The notes under the pieces are model-generated. The model searched no databases. It saw nothing but the letters and a program-made list of their open reading frames with translations, and was not told where the DNA came from. 64,000 nucleotides of DNA from the NCBI RefSeq assembly GCF_000221045.1, contig NC_015856.1:992001-1056000 (forward strand), read 5' to 3'. Positions within the stretch are counted from its first letter, which is position 1, and every line of letters starts with the position of its first letter. Of the stretch, positions 26,957-34,524 are shown piece by piece. This DNA is from Collimonas fungivorans Ter331 (GTDB lineage Bacteria > Pseudomonadota > Gammaproteobacteria > Burkholderiales > Burkholderiaceae_D). Both the position numbers and the translations under genes were made by a program.

Positions 26957-28645
26957 ATGAATGCATTTCTTGCCACCATGGTTGATTATTCCTCAGCTGC
27001 GCTTCCGCGGCAGCGCGAGGTGCGTCGCCATGGCGGTTCGATAATAGTGATGGTGGCGATATTTTTATCCATTGTCTTCATTTTGGCATCGTCGATCGAC
27101 ATCGGCTATGTGTTTTACATGAAGCGCGATTTGCAAAAAACAGCCGACCTGGCGGCGCTGGCCGGAGCGCTGCAGCTGGCCACTACACCCCCGCTGGGCA
27201 ATCCGGCAACATGTGTATCGACCGATAAGGCGGTGCTGGCGGCCATAGGCAACGCTCAGGCCAATGGCTTTGCGACAACCGCTCCTAACCAGATGTCAAA
27301 TGCCATCACGGTAACCTGCGGCCGCTGGGATCCGGTCGCCAATGCGGCCCAGGCGCCAAACTATTTTGCTGCTCCGGTTGCCGGGACCAGCCTGAATGCG
27401 GTGAAGGTAGTGGTTGCACAGACCGTGCCTGCATTTTTTGGTTTGGGTTCACGCACCATCAGCGGCCAGGCGATTGCTTCCGGCAGCAATCCAACAGCGG
27501 CATTTTCTCTGGGGACAGGGCTGCTCTCTCTATGTACTCCTGACGGTTCGTTATCTGCGCTTCTGCTCAACGGTCTTCTAGGCAGCAATATCTGTTTGTC
27601 TTTGGTTTCGTACAACGGATTGCTTGGAGCGCAGGTTTCGTTATTGCAAGTGCTGGCAAACCTCAATGTGGATGTCGGCACGATTGATCAAGTGGCAAAC
27701 GCCCAAGTAACCTTGGCGCAACTCGTCAATGCAACCATACAGGCTCTTTCGCCAACCCAGATAGGGAATATAGATTTGGCTGCTTTGCAGACGGAATTGC
27801 TGAAATTGACAACTGGAACATTAGGTAATGCGAAACTGACCATCGGTAGTATTTTGAACTTGGTTGCGGCTAATGGAGTTGCTGCATTGGATACGCAAAT
27901 TAATGTTTTGGATTTGTTGAGTGTTGGCACTTTGCAGGTCGCCAACAAGAATAATTTTCTTGATTTAGGGGCAAGCATACCTGGAGTCGCTGGGCTGAGA
28001 TTAAAATTGATTGAGCCGCCGCAGATGGCTATCGGTGGCAAAGGTGCGGTAGCAACTTCGGCCCAGTTGCGACTGAATCTCAACCTCAGTGTACCGGGAT
28101 TGCTTAATCTCCCGCTTTACGTTGATCTTGCTCCGGGCAAAGCCACACTCAACAGTTTGCAGTGTAGTGCACCTCAAAGCGCTACATTTGATGTACAGAC
28201 GGGTCTGGCCGAAGTTTGTTTGGCGAACGGGCAGACTGACACTAGTGTGCCATTAACGTCTTGTCCTGACGTATCTAAACCGGCAAATCAGGTCAACGTA
28301 ATTAGTATTCTTGGTATTCCGACGGTGAGCCTCGGAATCAACGCTTCCTTGTCCAATTCCAGTACGCCGGTGACATTGAATGCGCCGTTTCCGAGTAGCA
28401 AAACTGTGAATTCTTCCTTGAGTAGCATATTAGGGGGAGTTCTCAAGCCTGGGAACTTTGTTTTTGGAGGACTCCTCAGTTTATTGAATCCGATTTTAAG
28501 CGCTCTGGATATTCTATTAAATCCTATTTTGTCCCTTGTTGGCGGCATTCTTGATTCGCTGTTCTCGTCATTGGGACTCGGCGTTGGGCAAAGCACACTC
28601 AAAGTCTCTTCTATCAGCTGCGGTAACGTGAAACTGGTTTATTGA
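26957..28645 (+). CDS. tadG: TadG-like pilus assembly protein
   Basis: A 562-residue protein. The ATG at 26957 is chosen because the membrane anchor follows shortly: GGSIIVMVAIFLSIVFILASSIDIGYVFYMKRDLQKTADLAALAGALQLA is the TadE/TadG-like N-terminus, split here by the hydrophobic helix at about residues 30-55. A longer in-frame reading overlaps the preceding gene and is unlikely. The periplasmic part is a long Leu/Asn/Val-rich repeat-like region (VLANLNVDVGTIDQV, LVNATIQALSPTQIGNIDL) ending with paired cysteines. From about 27500 on, codon choice is AT-richer than in the neighbouring genes, so this part may evolve fast or be acquired. Confidence 0.82.
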   Translation: MNAFLATMVDYSSAALPRQREVRRHGGSIIVMVAIFLSIVFILASSIDIGYVFYMKRDLQKTADLAALAGALQLATTPPLGNPATCVSTDKAVLAAIGNAQANGFATTAPNQMSNAITVTCGRWDPVANAAQAPNYFAAPVAGTSLNAVKVVVAQTVPAFFGLGSRTISGQAIASGSNPTAAFSLGTGLLSLCTPDGSLSALLLNGLLGSNICLSLVSYNGLLGAQVSLLQVLANLNVDVGTIDQVANAQVTLAQLVNATIQALSPTQIGNIDLAALQTELLKLTTGTLGNAKLTIGSILNLVAANGVAALDTQINVLDLLSVGTLQVANKNNFLDLGASIPGVAGLRLKLIEPPQMAIGGKGAVATSAQLRLNLNLSVPGLLNLPLYVDLAPGKATLNSLQCSAPQSATFDVQTGLAEVCLANGQTDTSVPLTSCPDVSKPANQVNVISILGIPTVSLGINASLSNSSTPVTLNAPFPSSKTVNSSLSSILGGVLKPGNFVFGGLLSLLNPILSALDILLNPILSLVGGILDSLFSSLGLGVGQSTLKVSSISCGNVKLVY

Positions 28646-28741
28646 ATTGTATGATGAGAATGCTGTGATAACAAAATCGATGTATGTCAGATCGTCCTGC
28701 CTACGCGAATTTTGAGCGATAAAGACAGAAAAGAAATAACC

Positions 28742-30109
28742 ATGCAAAACAAACCTTTGCAAGAAAGTCTCGATATATACATCTGGGAAGGCAAGTCCGA
28801 TATTGCCGACCGGATTTCGCAATGCCTGGCGAGTTTCGATATCGAGGTGATCCGTGCCGACGGCATGGCGGTGACGCGCGACCAAGTAGCGTCGCGGCCG
28901 TCGCTGGCGGTGATTTCGGTGACGGTGATCGAGCAGGCCGAGTTTTCCGCAGACGCCTGGCAAAAATCGCATGGCATGCCGGTGATCTGGGTGGCTGAAG
29001 TAGGGCGCGCCGCCAATCCGCGCGTGTATCCGGTCGAGTATTCGCACATCCTGATGCTTGACTTTACCTGCGCCGAATTGCGCAAGCTGGTGTTCCGCCT
29101 GGCTTCCGAGCTGCATGCTAGCACCGGCGCCGATCGCGCGCCGCAGCCGCTGATCGCGCAATCGGAAAGCATGCAGGCCCTGGTGGCCGAGGCCGAGGCC
29201 TTTGCCGATTGTGAATCAAGCGTGCTGATCATTGGCGAGACCGGCGTCGGCAAGGAACGCATCGCCCAGCTTTTGCACCAGCGGCACGGCCGCTACCGCC
29301 ATGGGCCGTTTGTCGCCGTCAACTGCGGCGCCATTCCGGACGGCTTGTTCGAGTCGCTGTTTTTCGGCCATGCCAAGGGCGCATTCACCGGCGCCTTGCT
29401 GGCGCACAAGGGCTATTTCGAGCAGGCCGACGGCGGCACCTTGTTCCTTGATGAAATCGGCGACTTGCCCTTGTACCAGCAGGTCAAGCTGTTGCGTGTG
29501 CTGGAACAGAGCACCGTCACCCGGCTCGGTTCGCAAACCGAGGTCAAGCTGGATTTCCGGCTGGTGGCGGCGACCAATCGCAACCTGCGCGAACAGGTGC
29601 AGCAAGACATGTTCCGCGCCGACCTGTATTACCGGCTGGCGGTGATCGAACTGCGCGTGCCTAACCTGGAAGAGCGCGGCAGGGTCGACAAGATTGCGAT
29701 TTTCAGTACCTTGCTGGCGCAGACCTACGAGCAGATCCCGCAACCGCCGGACTGGCTATTGGAACTGGTGGCGGCGGCCAAGTTCGCGGGCAACGTGCGT
29801 GAACTGCGCAATGTGGCGGAGCGGGTCGGCATCATCTACCGTCAGCTGGGCGTCTGGGACCGGGTCCGCATCGACCGAGTGTTCGACAAGCTGGGCACCC
29901 TGGAGCGCGTCAACGAGGGCAGCGACCTGACGGCGGTGCGCAAGAAATGGGACCTGGCCGAGCGCAGCCGGATTCTCTCGGTGCTGGACGCCAACGGCTG
30001 GCGGCGCCAGGATACCGCACATGCGCTGGGCATCAGCCGCAAGGTGTTGTGGGAGAAGATGCGCAAGTTCCAGATTGCCGATACGGAGGCAGTGGGCGAG
30101 GCTGAGTAA
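28742..30109 (+). CDS. VpsR-like sigma-54-dependent transcriptional activator
   Basis: A 455-residue enhancer-binding protein. N-terminal domain (residues about 1-130; [47 protein letters not shown]) is receiver-like but without the phosphorylation aspartate pattern, resembling the VpsR type. The AAA+ domain has Walker [11 protein letters not shown] near residue 164, the sigma-54 contact loop GAFTGA near residue 212, and Walker [16 protein letters not shown]-terminal Fis-type helix-turn-helix ([23 protein letters not shown]) binds DNA. It follows the tad genes, so regulation of the pilus or matrix is plausible; VpsR homologues respond to c-di-GMP. The target sites are not known. Confidence 0.88.
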   Translation: MQNKPLQESLDIYIWEGKSDIADRISQCLASFDIEVIRADGMAVTRDQVASRPSLAVISVTVIEQAEFSADAWQKSHGMPVIWVAEVGRAANPRVYPVEYSHILMLDFTCAELRKLVFRLASELHASTGADRAPQPLIAQSESMQALVAEAEAFADCESSVLIIGETGVGKERIAQLLHQRHGRYRHGPFVAVNCGAIPDGLFESLFFGHAKGAFTGALLAHKGYFEQADGGTLFLDEIGDLPLYQQVKLLRVLEQSTVTRLGSQTEVKLDFRLVAATNRNLREQVQQDMFRADLYYRLAVIELRVPNLEERGRVDKIAIFSTLLAQTYEQIPQPPDWLLELVAAAKFAGNVRELRNVAERVGIIYRQLGVWDRVRIDRVFDKLGTLERVNEGSDLTAVRKKWDLAERSRILSVLDANGWRRQDTAHALGISRKVLWEKMRKFQIADTEAVGEAE

Positions 30110-30257
30110 TCACAATAAGTACACAAATAGATGTGATAAATTGACAACGATGGTGGTTTAGGTAAAAACAATGCCCAGTAACAACAGGATTGCAGATAAA
30201 ATTGCCTACATGCTGTCTAATATCGACTAAATTAATGTTAGCGAAGGGAATCAGGGG

Positions 30258-30941
30258 ATGAATGTAAATGTACGCAATGCAGTCCGCGGTTTGGGGCTGG
30301 GGATGCTCATTGCCGGTTTATCGGTCAACGCCTTGGCGCAGCCGGCGCCCGCCAGTTCCGCGCCGACCGCCGTTTCACCTACTCCGCCCACTGCCCCTCA
30401 GCCTGCGGCCAACAGCACCATCAGCGAATTGCAGCAATTGATGCAGAGTCAAAGCATCAGCGAGATGCGCACTACCTACAACGGCAATTACGGCGCCAGC
30501 CTGCTGTTCAAGCCGGAGAGCCGTACTTATTATGTCGCCCTGTTCCAGCAAAAGAATTTCTGGCGTGTCGTAAAAACCCAGTCGGATGGGCAAGCCGAGC
30601 AGATCTACAAGAGTTTTGTCGGCCAGACCGAAAAGCTGGCCGAGGTGGATATCCGCCGCATCAAGCTGGAAGCGGAGAAGACCTACACCGAACAGCTGAT
30701 TGCAGCCCAGGAAACCCGCCTCAACGCCTTGCAAAACGATCTCGTGGTGCAGCAGCAGCAGGAACAGAACGTTAGCGTCCAGCAGGACCAGGCGCGCCAG
30801 CAAGCGCAGCTGCTGAGCAACAAGCAACAAGCGGCTCGCAACGAGTTGCGCGGCTTGCAAAACCGTATCCGCACGCTGGAAGCCCAGCAGACCATACTGG
30901 ATAACAGCAATTACGGCGACGCCAAGACCAGCAAGAAATAA
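30258..30941 (+). CDS. DUF2968 exported coiled-coil protein
   Basis: A 227-residue secreted or periplasmic protein. Signal peptide ends near ALAQ (residue 28), followed by a Pro/Ala/Thr linker (PAPASSAPTAVSPTPPTA) and a short globular part (SISEMRTTYNGNYGASLLFK, YYVALFQQKNFWRVVKTQ). Residues about 120-210 are a heptad-like coiled coil rich in Gln/Glu/Arg. This layout matches DUF2968, known mainly from Burkholderiales. The gene follows the VpsR-like activator after 148 bp, a linkage that suggests joint function, but no role is established. Confidence 0.75.
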   Translation: MNVNVRNAVRGLGLGMLIAGLSVNALAQPAPASSAPTAVSPTPPTAPQPAANSTISELQQLMQSQSISEMRTTYNGNYGASLLFKPESRTYYVALFQQKNFWRVVKTQSDGQAEQIYKSFVGQTEKLAEVDIRRIKLEAEKTYTEQLIAAQETRLNALQNDLVVQQQQEQNVSVQQDQARQQAQLLSNKQQAARNELRGLQNRIRTLEAQQTILDNSNYGDAKTSKK

Positions 30942-30972
30942 TCCGGCGGCGCATGCCGCGGCAGGAAATACA

Positions 30973-31010
30973 TCGGGACGCGAACATTGGACGCATCCCG
31001 ATTTTTTTTT
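30973..31010 (+). terminator. Rho-independent terminator after the DUF2968 gene
   Basis: Arms TCGGGACGCG and CGCATCCCGA around a short loop, with nine T residues following, 31 bp after the stop codon. Confidence 0.9.
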
Positions 31011-31187
31011 GCCTGGCAGTTCTGTCTTCTTCCATCAGGCGCCCGGCGCGCATGGATTTGCGTTTGTCGTGTCTTTTATATTTCACGTCGCCTGCCTACA
31101 ATCCGCGTCAAATCATCAATCCCACAATGCCTTGCCGACTCCGGTACGTCTTCGGACACGAATGCAGATCATTTGAGGGGGAATGGT

Positions 31188-32252
31188 ATGGCGAACAACA
31201 AGGCAAGAATGTGGTGGGCTGGTCTTACACTATGCGCGGCGTCCTGCCTCGCTCAGGCGGAAATCGTACTGGACCACTGGCCCGCGGCAGCGGCCGAGAA
31301 ACTCAAGACGGCCATCACAGCTAACGCCAACCAGGGCGCGTTCGCCGTGTTCGATATGGACAACACCAGCTATCGCTACGACCTGGAAGAGTCGCTGCTG
31401 CCCTTCATGGAAATGAAGGGCTTGATAACGCGAAACAAGCTGCCGGCGTCGCTCAGGCTGATTCCATTCAAGGACACGCCGCAGTTCAAGGAAAGCCTCT
31501 ACAGCTACTACCAGCGCCTGTGCGAGATCGACGATCAGGTTTGCTACCCGTGGGTGGCGCAGGTGTTCGCGGGCTTCACATTGCGCGAACTGAAAGTGCA
31601 AGTCGACCAGCTGATGGCATATGGCAAACCGATCCCTGTCAGGTATTACGAAGGCGCCGAGCTCAAGTCGAGCGAGGTGAAAGCGCCCCGGCTGTTCACC
31701 GGCATGCGCGAGCTGTACCAGGCCTTGATGCAGAGCGGGATTGAGGTCTACGTGATCAGCGCCGCCAGCGAGGACCTGGCGCGCATGCTGCTGGCCGATC
31801 CCAAATACGGCTATAACGTCAAGCCGCAGAATGTGATCGGCGTCAGCATGCTGCTGAAGAATCGCAAGACGGCTGAAGTCACCACGGTGCGCAAGCTGGT
31901 GACCCAGGGAAAATACCAGCCCGATGCGCTGCTCGATTACGAGCTGACTCCGGCCTTGTGGGCGCCGCTCACCTGGTTCCAGGGCAAGCCGGCAGCGATC
32001 AGCACCTATATCGATGAATGGAAACGTCCGATCCTGGTGGCCGGCGACACGCCGGTCAGCGACGGTCCGATGCTGTTCCACAAGACCGATGTCGAGAAGG
32101 GTGGGGTAAGGGTCTGGGTCAACCGCAAGGACAAATACATGCAGCAGCTGAACGGCATGCAGCAGCAGAATGCCGCACGCCAGAAAGAGCTCGGCCTGCC
32201 GGTCACGGCCGACAAGAACTGGATCGTCGTCACCCCCGACGCCATTCAATAA
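31188..32252 (+). CDS. Secreted HAD-superfamily phosphatase (phosphorylcholine phosphatase-like)
   Basis: A 354-residue exported hydrolase. The ATG at 31188 has GAGGGGG upstream and begins a signal peptide ([17 protein letters not shown]); the open frame extends further 5' but without a start of this quality. HAD motif I is [12 protein letters not shown] with nucleophile and acid/base aspartates, motif II is VYVISAAS and motif IV is [15 protein letters not shown]. The cap region is large. The layout resembles the periplasmic phosphorylcholine phosphatase of Pseudomonas, so a choline- or phosphoester-scavenging role is likely but unproven. The porin gene 18 bp downstream is probably co-transcribed and may supply the substrate. 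Confidence 0.75.
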   Translation: MANNKARMWWAGLTLCAASCLAQAEIVLDHWPAAAAEKLKTAITANANQGAFAVFDMDNTSYRYDLEESLLPFMEMKGLITRNKLPASLRLIPFKDTPQFKESLYSYYQRLCEIDDQVCYPWVAQVFAGFTLRELKVQVDQLMAYGKPIPVRYYEGAELKSSEVKAPRLFTGMRELYQALMQSGIEVYVISAASEDLARMLLADPKYGYNVKPQNVIGVSMLLKNRKTAEVTTVRKLVTQGKYQPDALLDYELTPALWAPLTWFQGKPAAISTYIDEWKRPILVAGDTPVSDGPMLFHKTDVEKGGVRVWVNRKDKYMQQLNGMQQQNAARQKELGLPVTADKNWIVVTPDAIQ

Positions 32253-32270
32253 ATCCATCCCGGAGAACAC

Positions 32271-33317
32271 ATGAAACTACGCTTCCTGTTGGGCGGCTGC
32301 GTCGCCGCCCTGGCCAGCCAGACGACCTGCGCCCAGTCGTCGGTCACCTTTTACGGCCGTATCGATACCGCCATCCGTTACAGCACCAACCAGAATATCG
32401 CCGGCGATAAATTGCTCGAACTGACGTCCGGCGGCGCCAGCGGCAGCCGATGGGGCGTGAAGGGCAGCGAGGACCTGGGCGGCGGGATGAAGGCGGTTTT
32501 CACGCTGGAGAACGGCTTCGAGCCGGATACCGGCAAAGCTGCCCAGAGCGGGCGCCTGTTCGGCCGCCAGGCCTGGGTCGGCTTGTCGGGCAAGCTGGGG
32601 ACATTGACCGTCGGGCGCCATTACAGTCCGGTGTATAACGTCGAGTTTGCCAATGAACCGTTCGGCTGGGCCAATGTCTACGAATCGGGTTTCATCTACG
32701 ACAATTACACGGGCGGCAACCGCTGGGACAATTCGCTGTTTTACCAGTACAAGGTGGGGCCGGTGTCGGGTTCGCTGATGTACGGTTTCGGCGAACAGGC
32801 CGGCAGCAACCGCAACGGCAACAAGCTGGGCGGCAGCCTTGCCTATGAGTTCGGGCAGGCTGCCGTCAGCGCCGCCTACCAGCAGACCCACGATGCCCAG
32901 GGCGTGGCCGATCACAAGGTATGGACCGCCGGCGGTTATTATCCGATCGGTGCGTTGAAGCTGTTTCTCAGTTACCTGAACCACCGCAGCGACCTGACGC
33001 CGCAAAAGAACGATGTCTGGGCGACCGGCGCTTCATATGCGATGACGCCGGCGGTGGAGCTGTACGGGGGCTTTTATTACGATCGCCAGCGCGAGCAGGA
33101 CGGCAATAAACGTACTGTGGTGGGCATGTTCAACTACAAGTTATCGAAGCGCACCAATGTCTACCTGCAGGCCGATTACAGCAAGGTCGACGCAGGCTAT
33201 GCCAGCAATGTGTTTGACGTCTATGCTTTTCCAACGACCAAGGACGCCAGCGGCGCCGTCACCGATTTCATCAAGTCGCGCGCTAGTGTGATGGCGGGTG
33301 TGCGTCACCAGTTCTGA
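32271..33317 (+). CDS. General porin (porin_4 type)
   Basis: A 348-residue outer-membrane porin. Signal peptide LRFLLGGCVAALASQTTCAQ, then SSVTFYGRIDTAIRYST, the typical first strand of betaproteobacterial trimeric porins. The conserved SRWGVKGSEDLGGGMKAVFTLENGF and FGRQAWVGLSGKLGTLTVGRHYSPVY segments follow, and the protein ends in a C-terminal phenylalanine (AGVRHQF) needed for Bam recognition. It is in a probable two-gene operon with the HAD phosphatase. Substrate selectivity cannot be read from the sequence. Confidence 0.95.
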   Translation: MKLRFLLGGCVAALASQTTCAQSSVTFYGRIDTAIRYSTNQNIAGDKLLELTSGGASGSRWGVKGSEDLGGGMKAVFTLENGFEPDTGKAAQSGRLFGRQAWVGLSGKLGTLTVGRHYSPVYNVEFANEPFGWANVYESGFIYDNYTGGNRWDNSLFYQYKVGPVSGSLMYGFGEQAGSNRNGNKLGGSLAYEFGQAAVSAAYQQTHDAQGVADHKVWTAGGYYPIGALKLFLSYLNHRSDLTPQKNDVWATGASYAMTPAVELYGGFYYDRQREQDGNKRTVVGMFNYKLSKRTNVYLQADYSKVDAGYASNVFDVYAFPTTKDASGAVTDFIKSRASVMAGVRHQF

Positions 33318-33330
33318 CGATATTGTTGAC

Positions 33331-33429
33331 GCAAAACAAAAAGGCCTCCATTTCTGGAAGCCTTATGTCTGTTGGTGCAGAGAACCGGAATCGAACCGGC
33401 ACGCTGTCTCCAGTGCGGGATTTTGAGTC
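33331..33429. repeat. Left 99-bp direct repeat (attL-like)
   Basis: Matches 36230-36328 at 95 of 99 positions with no gap. It includes a terminator hairpin (arms AAGGCTTCCA and TGGAGGCCTT on the minus strand) and the 3' 57 bp of tRNA-Leu. Identity stops abruptly after GAGTC, inside the anticodon stem. Confidence 0.9.
33373..33429 (-). pseudogene. Truncated tRNA-Leu 3' fragment
   Basis: Contains the CCA end, acceptor 3' strand, T arm, variable arm and anticodon loop of tRNA-Leu, but lacks the D arm and 5' acceptor strand. Three of the four repeat differences fall here and disrupt acceptor and variable-arm pairing, so it is not functional. Confidence 0.9.
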
Positions 33430-33442
33430 TATAGTTTCAACA

Positions 33443-33645
33443 TTAATAATCAAAGGGTTGCGCTAAATATTGTTCCGCAATTTTAGATATATTGTCCTTC
33501 GAATAGCCAACATTGACGCGGGTGTTGATGGAATTGCGGAGCAATATATTCGCGTAAACGACTTGCGAAATATTTCGTTTCTTTTATTTATCGAAGCGTC
33601 ATCCACTCCCTCATAATAGCTACTGATTGAGCCAAAGTGTTGCAC
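33443..33645 (-). pseudogene. Possible decayed ORF at the island's left end
   Basis: On the minus strand one frame reads a protein-like VQHFGSISSYYEGVDDASIN and KRNEIFRK, then becomes implausible, while the adjacent frame continues with NSINTRVNVGYSKDNISKIA and EQYLAQPFDY before a TAA at 33445-33443. A single frameshift near 33570 would join them into one C-terminal fragment. It ends beside the tRNA fragment, where an integrase gene would be expected, but I recognise no integrase motif and cannot name the family. Confidence 0.3.
33467..33547. repeat. 16-bp inverted repeat near left island end
   Basis: ATATTGTTCCGCAATT (33467-33482) and AATTGCGGAGCAATAT (33532-33547) are inverted copies with one mismatch and a 49-bp spacer. 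Their core, TTGCGGARCAA, recurs twice at the right end. Possible recombinase arm sites or operator. Confidence 0.6.
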
Positions 33646-33671
33646 TAGACAATCGGGATATGAGGCTAAAG

Positions 33672-34472
33672 ATGAGCGAACTCGAGCAGAATGGTGGCGC
33701 AGCTAGGAACCCAGTAAAGTGTCGGCTATGTCTCGGCAACGTTTGCGATGTTGGTCCGTTGCGCCAATCTCACATCATTCCGCGTTTTATTTTCCTCAAA
33801 TCTAAATCACCGAAAGGAAGAATGATTGTCCACGATGGTGGAGCGGATCCGGCCTATCAGTCACAGGAGGATTGGAAAGAACCGATGCTTTGTGCCAGCT
33901 GCGAACATAGAATAAAAATAAACTTCGAGGACTATTTAAAAGATATTTTATATCCCAGAAAGAAGAATTCAATTCTCGTCGATGGACCAGATTCGATCCG
34001 AATTGCGGCCAAGGCTGATCAATTAGCCCTTTCCCTTCTGAGTATTTTCTGGAGAGCAGTGGTGTCAACCCTACCCGAATTTACGTGGGCCGTCGTGCCG
34101 CACTACATTGAGGAGGGTCTTCGATTATGGATTTTTGGAAATACAATACCTGCCAATTGGCAAAAACTAGTATTGGTTAAAGTCGTACAAATTAAAGCCG
34201 ACAATGATCAGGTCATTGCTTTTTTGATGAGACCATTTTCTCGTAAAAAGAATGATCAGACTTTTGATTTCGTCTATATTTGTGGCGGCTACTGCGTAGT
34301 TTTCACTATCCCGCCTCCACTAAATCACACTTTTCATCGGAGCGACGCGTTGCGGCCGGGATCCCGGATAGTCCGAATTCGGAAAGTTTCTTACAAGATG
34401 ATCCCCGAACTGAAGAAGGCAGTTGACGAGATGCTTAAAGCCGGACTCCGAGGAAGCGTCTCAGTCGAGTGA
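33672..34472 (+). CDS. HNH-like zinc-finger protein of the mini-island
   Basis: A 266-residue protein of unknown function. ATG 33672 is preferred: GAGG lies 6 bp upstream; two longer in-frame starts (33627 TTG, 33660 ATG) lack a site. Residues 17-20 (CRLC), SHIIP at 33-37 and CASCEH at 74-79 form a C-x2-C...H...C-x2-C arrangement like treble-clef HNH endonuclease domains, though the canonical N-H pair is not evident, so catalysis is uncertain. The rest is mixed alpha/beta (LSLLSIFWRAVVSTLPEFTW, LVLVKVVQIKADND) with no recognised domain. Codon use is AT-richer than the chromosome around it. It is followed after 52 bp by the SEC-C nuclease-like gene; a paired action is inferred. Confidence 0.7.
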   Translation: MSELEQNGGAARNPVKCRLCLGNVCDVGPLRQSHIIPRFIFLKSKSPKGRMIVHDGGADPAYQSQEDWKEPMLCASCEHRIKINFEDYLKDILYPRKKNSILVDGPDSIRIAAKADQLALSLLSIFWRAVVSTLPEFTWAVVPHYIEEGLRLWIFGNTIPANWQKLVLVKVVQIKADNDQVIAFLMRPFSRKKNDQTFDFVYICGGYCVVFTIPPPLNHTFHRSDALRPGSRIVRIRKVSYKMIPELKKAVDEMLKAGLRGSVSVE

Positions 34473-34492
34473 GATGATCAGTGAGATGATCA
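34469..34492 (+). repeat. Tandem 12-bp duplication at the gene junction
   Basis: GTGAGATGATCA occurs twice head to tail across the stop codon of the HNH-like gene. Probably a replication-slippage duplication; it spaces the two island genes. Confidence 0.8.
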
Positions 34493-34524
34493 ATTGAATA
34501 GTGACGAAAATTGAAGGATGTTAA

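Noticed and set aside
33331-33429. Second functional tRNA-Leu gene
   Set aside because: The 5' acceptor strand and D arm are missing, and base changes break pairing in the remaining part.
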